Assembly (NCBI GenBank): GCA_030631385.1 | Contig: DAOVLG010000162.1 | Location: 1 to 5,393, forward strand | From: Candidatus Coatesiibacteriota bacterium | GTDB lineage: Bacteria; RBG-13-66-14 | Length of the DNA: 5,393 nt | Direction: 5' to 3' | In this document: positions 3,696-5,393 of the stretch, piece after piece | Layout: each line of letters starts with the position of its first letter | Numbering within the stretch: position 1 is the first letter of the stretch | The notes under the pieces: model-generated | The model's input: the letters and a program-made list of their open reading frames with translations, nothing else | Database searches by the model: none | Told to the model about the DNA's origin: nothing | Position numbers and translations under genes: made by a program

Positions 3696-5225
3696 TCACG
3701 GTGCTCGAATATCCTTCGGCCTCATCTGCGGAAAAAGGATCACGTCCTGGATGCTCGGCGCGTCGGTGAAGAGCATGGCCAGGCGGTCCACGCCGATGCC
3801 GAGGCCGCCCGTGGGCGGCATGCCGTACTCGAGGGCGCGGAGAAAATCCTCGTCCACCACGCCGGCCTCCTCGTCGCCCAGCTCGCGCCGGCGGGCCTGG
3901 ACCTCCATCACCCGGCGTTGGATGTCGGGGTCGTTCTGCTCGCTGAAGGCGTTGCCCAGCTCGAGGCCCGCGATGTGGGGCTCGAAACGCTCGGCCAGCC
4001 GGGGATCATCGGGTTTGGTCTTGGCCAGGGGGCTCACGTCGGCGGGGTAGTCAATTACAAAGACCGGGTCCTGCAACAGCGTCTCGGCCACGGCGTCGAA
4101 GATACCCATGATGATCCTGCCCGTGGGGGCGTGGTCCGGGTATTCCAGACCGTGTTTATCGGCCAAGTTCAACACCGCCTTGCGGTCGAGCTCCCGTCCC
4201 GGCTCGATGCCCAGGTCCACCCCGGTCTGTTCCTTAATCGCAACCAGGACCGGCAGCCGCCGGAAATTCTTCGCCAGGTCTATCTCTCTCCCCCGGTACG
4301 TGATGACCGTACCCCCGGTGAGCTCGCGGGCCAGATAGCGCACGAGCTCCTCGAAAAGCACCATCATGTCGTTGTAGTCGGAAAAGGCCTGGTACAGCTC
4401 GCACTGGGTGAACTCGGGGTTGTGGGTGCGGTCCATCCCCTCGTTGCGGAAGTCCTTGCCGATCTCGTAGACCTTTTCGATGCCACCTATTATCAAACGT
4501 TTTAGGTACAGCTCGTCGGCGATGCGCAGGTAGAGCGGGATGTCGAGCTTTTTGTGATGGGTGGTGAAGGGCGCCGCCGCCGCGCCGCCGTAGATCGGTT
4601 GCAGCACCGGCGTCTCCACCTCCAAAAAGCCGCGCCCATCCAGGAAGCGGCGGATCAGCGCCGTCATCCGTGTGCGGACTTTAAAGCGCTCCCGGCTGTC
4701 GGGGTTTAGAAGAAGGTCTAGGTAGCGCTGACGGTAGCGGGCCTCCACGTCGGCCAGGGCGTCGTGTTGGATTACGCCGCCGGACTCGTCCCGCGTCTCT
4801 TTTACCACCGGAAGCGGACGCAGGCTCTTGGCCAAAAGGGTCCAGTCCTTCACGGCCACCGTGGGCTCACCGGTGCGGGTGGTCATCGCCCGGCCACGGA
4901 CCCCGACAAAGTCGCCCAGGTCCAGGAGCCCGACCAGCTCGTAGGACTCCTCCCCGAGCACATCTTTTTTGAAGTAAAGCTGGACGCGCCCACTCTCGTC
5001 AGCCAAGTCGGCGAAGGTCGCCTTGCCGTGGCCCCGCAGGGCAACCAGCCGCCCGGCGAGGGCGAACCCGTCGCCGGACCCCTCCAGCTCGGTGAAATGC
5101 TCCAGCAGCGAGGCGACGCTCCGGTCGCGGCGGGAGCGCACGGGGTAGGGCGAAACGCCGGCCTCCTCGAAGCGCCGCCGCTTTTCCCGCCGGTGGCGGA
5201 TCTGATCCAGCGTCTCCCCGGCCAA
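3696..5225 (-). CDS. lysS: Lysyl-tRNA synthetase, class II
   Basis: This 509-aa cytoplasmic enzyme charges tRNA-Lys with lysine using ATP. The domain order is normal: an N-terminal OB-fold anticodon-binding domain (about 55-135), the linker RYRQRYLDLL (163-172), then the class II core. Motif 1 lies at about 199-210 (GFLEVETPVLQP), motif 2 at 259-272 (FRNEGMDRTHNPEF), and motif 3 at 474-487 (GLGIGVDRLAMLFT). Lysine-pocket residues in GNAFSE (424-429) are kept. The segment PLPVVKE (137-143) and about 12 extra residues before the linker mark a variant seen outside Proteobacteria. Two normally conserved positions differ: the Arg of 'AARPF' is Ala218, and the Asn of 'HHNALD' is Lys. The start is TTG, chosen because AAGGAG lies 5 nt upstream and the N-terminus aligns in length. 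Confidence 0.97.
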   Translation of the reverse strand: MAGETLDQIRHRREKRRRFEEAGVSPYPVRSRRDRSVASLLEHFTELEGSGDGFALAGRLVALRGHGKATFADLADESGRVQLYFKKDVLGEESYELVGLLDLGDFVGVRGRAMTTRTGEPTVAVKDWTLLAKSLRPLPVVKETRDESGGVIQHDALADVEARYRQRYLDLLLNPDSRERFKVRTRMTALIRRFLDGRGFLEVETPVLQPIYGGAAAAPFTTHHKKLDIPLYLRIADELYLKRLIIGGIEKVYEIGKDFRNEGMDRTHNPEFTQCELYQAFSDYNDMMVLFEELVRYLARELTGGTVITYRGREIDLAKNFRRLPVLVAIKEQTGVDLGIEPGRELDRKAVLNLADKHGLEYPDHAPTGRIIMGIFDAVAETLLQDPVFVIDYPADVSPLAKTKPDDPRLAERFEPHIAGLELGNAFSEQNDPDIQRRVMEVQARRRELGDEEAGVVDEDFLRALEYGMPPTGGLGIGVDRLAMLFTDAPSIQDVILFPQMRPKDIRAP

Positions 5226-5230
5226 CGTTT

Positions 5231-5236
5231 CTCCTT
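5231..5236 (-). promoter_or_regulatory. Ribosome binding site fixing the lysS TTG start
   Basis: The minus strand reads AAGGAG, then 5 nt (AAACG), then TTG. Spacing and match are ideal and no ATG competes nearby, so the rare TTG start is well supported. A TTG start may hold LysRS synthesis below the maximum. Confidence 0.8.
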
Positions 5237-5282
5237 GAGCTCAACGCGGTTACACACGCGAAAGGGCCAAGCCGCCCGACCG

Positions 5283-5311
5283 ATGCTACCACACCGCCCC
5301 CCGGTTGACAA
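5283..5311 (-). promoter_or_regulatory. lysS: Sigma70-like promoter for lysS
   Basis: On the minus strand TTGTCA (5311-5306) is separated by exactly 17 bp from TAGCAT (5288-5283). TG one base before the -10 gives an extended -10 form. Transcription would begin near 5277, leaving a leader of about 50 nt before the TTG start. Its -35 box overlaps a TTGACA word on the plus strand. Confidence 0.6.
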
Positions 5312-5323
5312 CAGCCCGCACCG

Positions 5324-5352
5324 TTGACCCCGGCGGATTTTACTGGTATATC
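5324..5352 (+). promoter_or_regulatory. Sigma70-like promoter for the divergent plus-strand gene
   Basis: TTGACC (5324-5329), a 17-bp spacer and TATATC (5347-5352) form a good promoter, with TGG before the -10 (extended form). The start site would fall near 5358-5360, only 3-5 nt before ATG 5363. The word CCG(G)TTGAC occurs twice, 19 bp apart (5301-5309 and 5321-5328); the upstream copy overlaps the lysS -35, so a shared regulator is conceivable. Confidence 0.6.
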
Positions 5353-5362
5353 TCCCCCCGCC

Positions 5363-5393
5363 ATGCTCAACCCCACCGAACGCCGGGTCATCA
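5363..5393 (+). CDS. Start of a divergent plus-strand gene, cut by the window end
   Basis: Ten codons are visible, reading MLNPTERRVI, with no stop before the window ends. Support comes from the well-formed promoter just upstream and from the ATG lying within a few bases of the predicted transcription start. There is no Shine-Dalgarno sequence, so the mRNA would be leaderless or nearly so. The visible peptide is too short to identify. A charged 'ERRV' run after a short N-terminus is common ahead of a membrane helix, but that is speculation. It is divergent from lysS and probably not part of its operon. Confidence 0.5.
   Translation, partial: MLNPTERRVI

Noticed and set aside
4764..5327. Plus-strand frame opposite the lysS N-terminal half
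   Set aside because: It is a shadow of lysS; it has no ribosome binding site and no recognisable motifs.

Overview
The window is GC-rich bacterial DNA. It carries six complete minus-strand genes and the first codons of one plus-strand gene. A lipoprotein-release (Lol) transporter implies a diderm envelope. The small genome spacing, frequent GTG/TTG starts and stop-start overlaps look like an uncultured or poorly sampled bacterial lineage. The LysRS variant has the 'RIADELYLKRL' and 'PLPVVKE' features that I recall from Bacteroidetes-like and other non-proteobacterial lineages. I cannot name the phylum from sequence alone.

Layout, in the direction of minus-strand transcription (right to left). 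At 5226-5393 two sigma70-like promoters diverge: one drives lysS leftwards, the other drives a plus-strand gene (ATG 5363, cut off by the window end) that looks leaderless. lysS (5225-3696) starts at TTG with a strong ribosome binding site. A 313-bp gap (3695-3383) follows, holding a G-rich/C-rich palindromic repeat with G-quadruplex potential, a 79-bp element with near-perfect 20-bp inverted arms, and a GNRA-capped hairpin. Then come five tightly packed genes: an MNT nucleotidyltransferase (3382-3017), a HEPN-domain protein (3033-2626), a LolC/E-family permease (2626-1229), the LolD ATPase (1236-550), and a 109-aa four-CxxC zinc protein resembling the N-terminal domain of McsA (550-221). Every junction in this set overlaps by 1 to 17 nt, so the five genes are probably translationally coupled in one operon. 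The last 220 bp hold no gene but contain hairpins, a palindrome, an imperfect direct repeat and a perfect minus-strand TATAAT.

How the genes fit together. lysS next to a Lol permease and LolD is a housekeeping arrangement I know from several diderm groups. LolC/E plus LolD extract outer-membrane lipoproteins from the inner membrane. The unusual part is the MNT/HEPN pair, a toxin-antitoxin-type module, which sits between lysS and lolC and is fused by a TGATG stop-start to the essential lipoprotein exporter. The McsA-like zinc protein is coupled to the other end of the lol genes. The repeat-rich gap upstream of the MNT gene, with a possible degenerate copy of the lysS 3' end, is consistent with the module having been inserted there.
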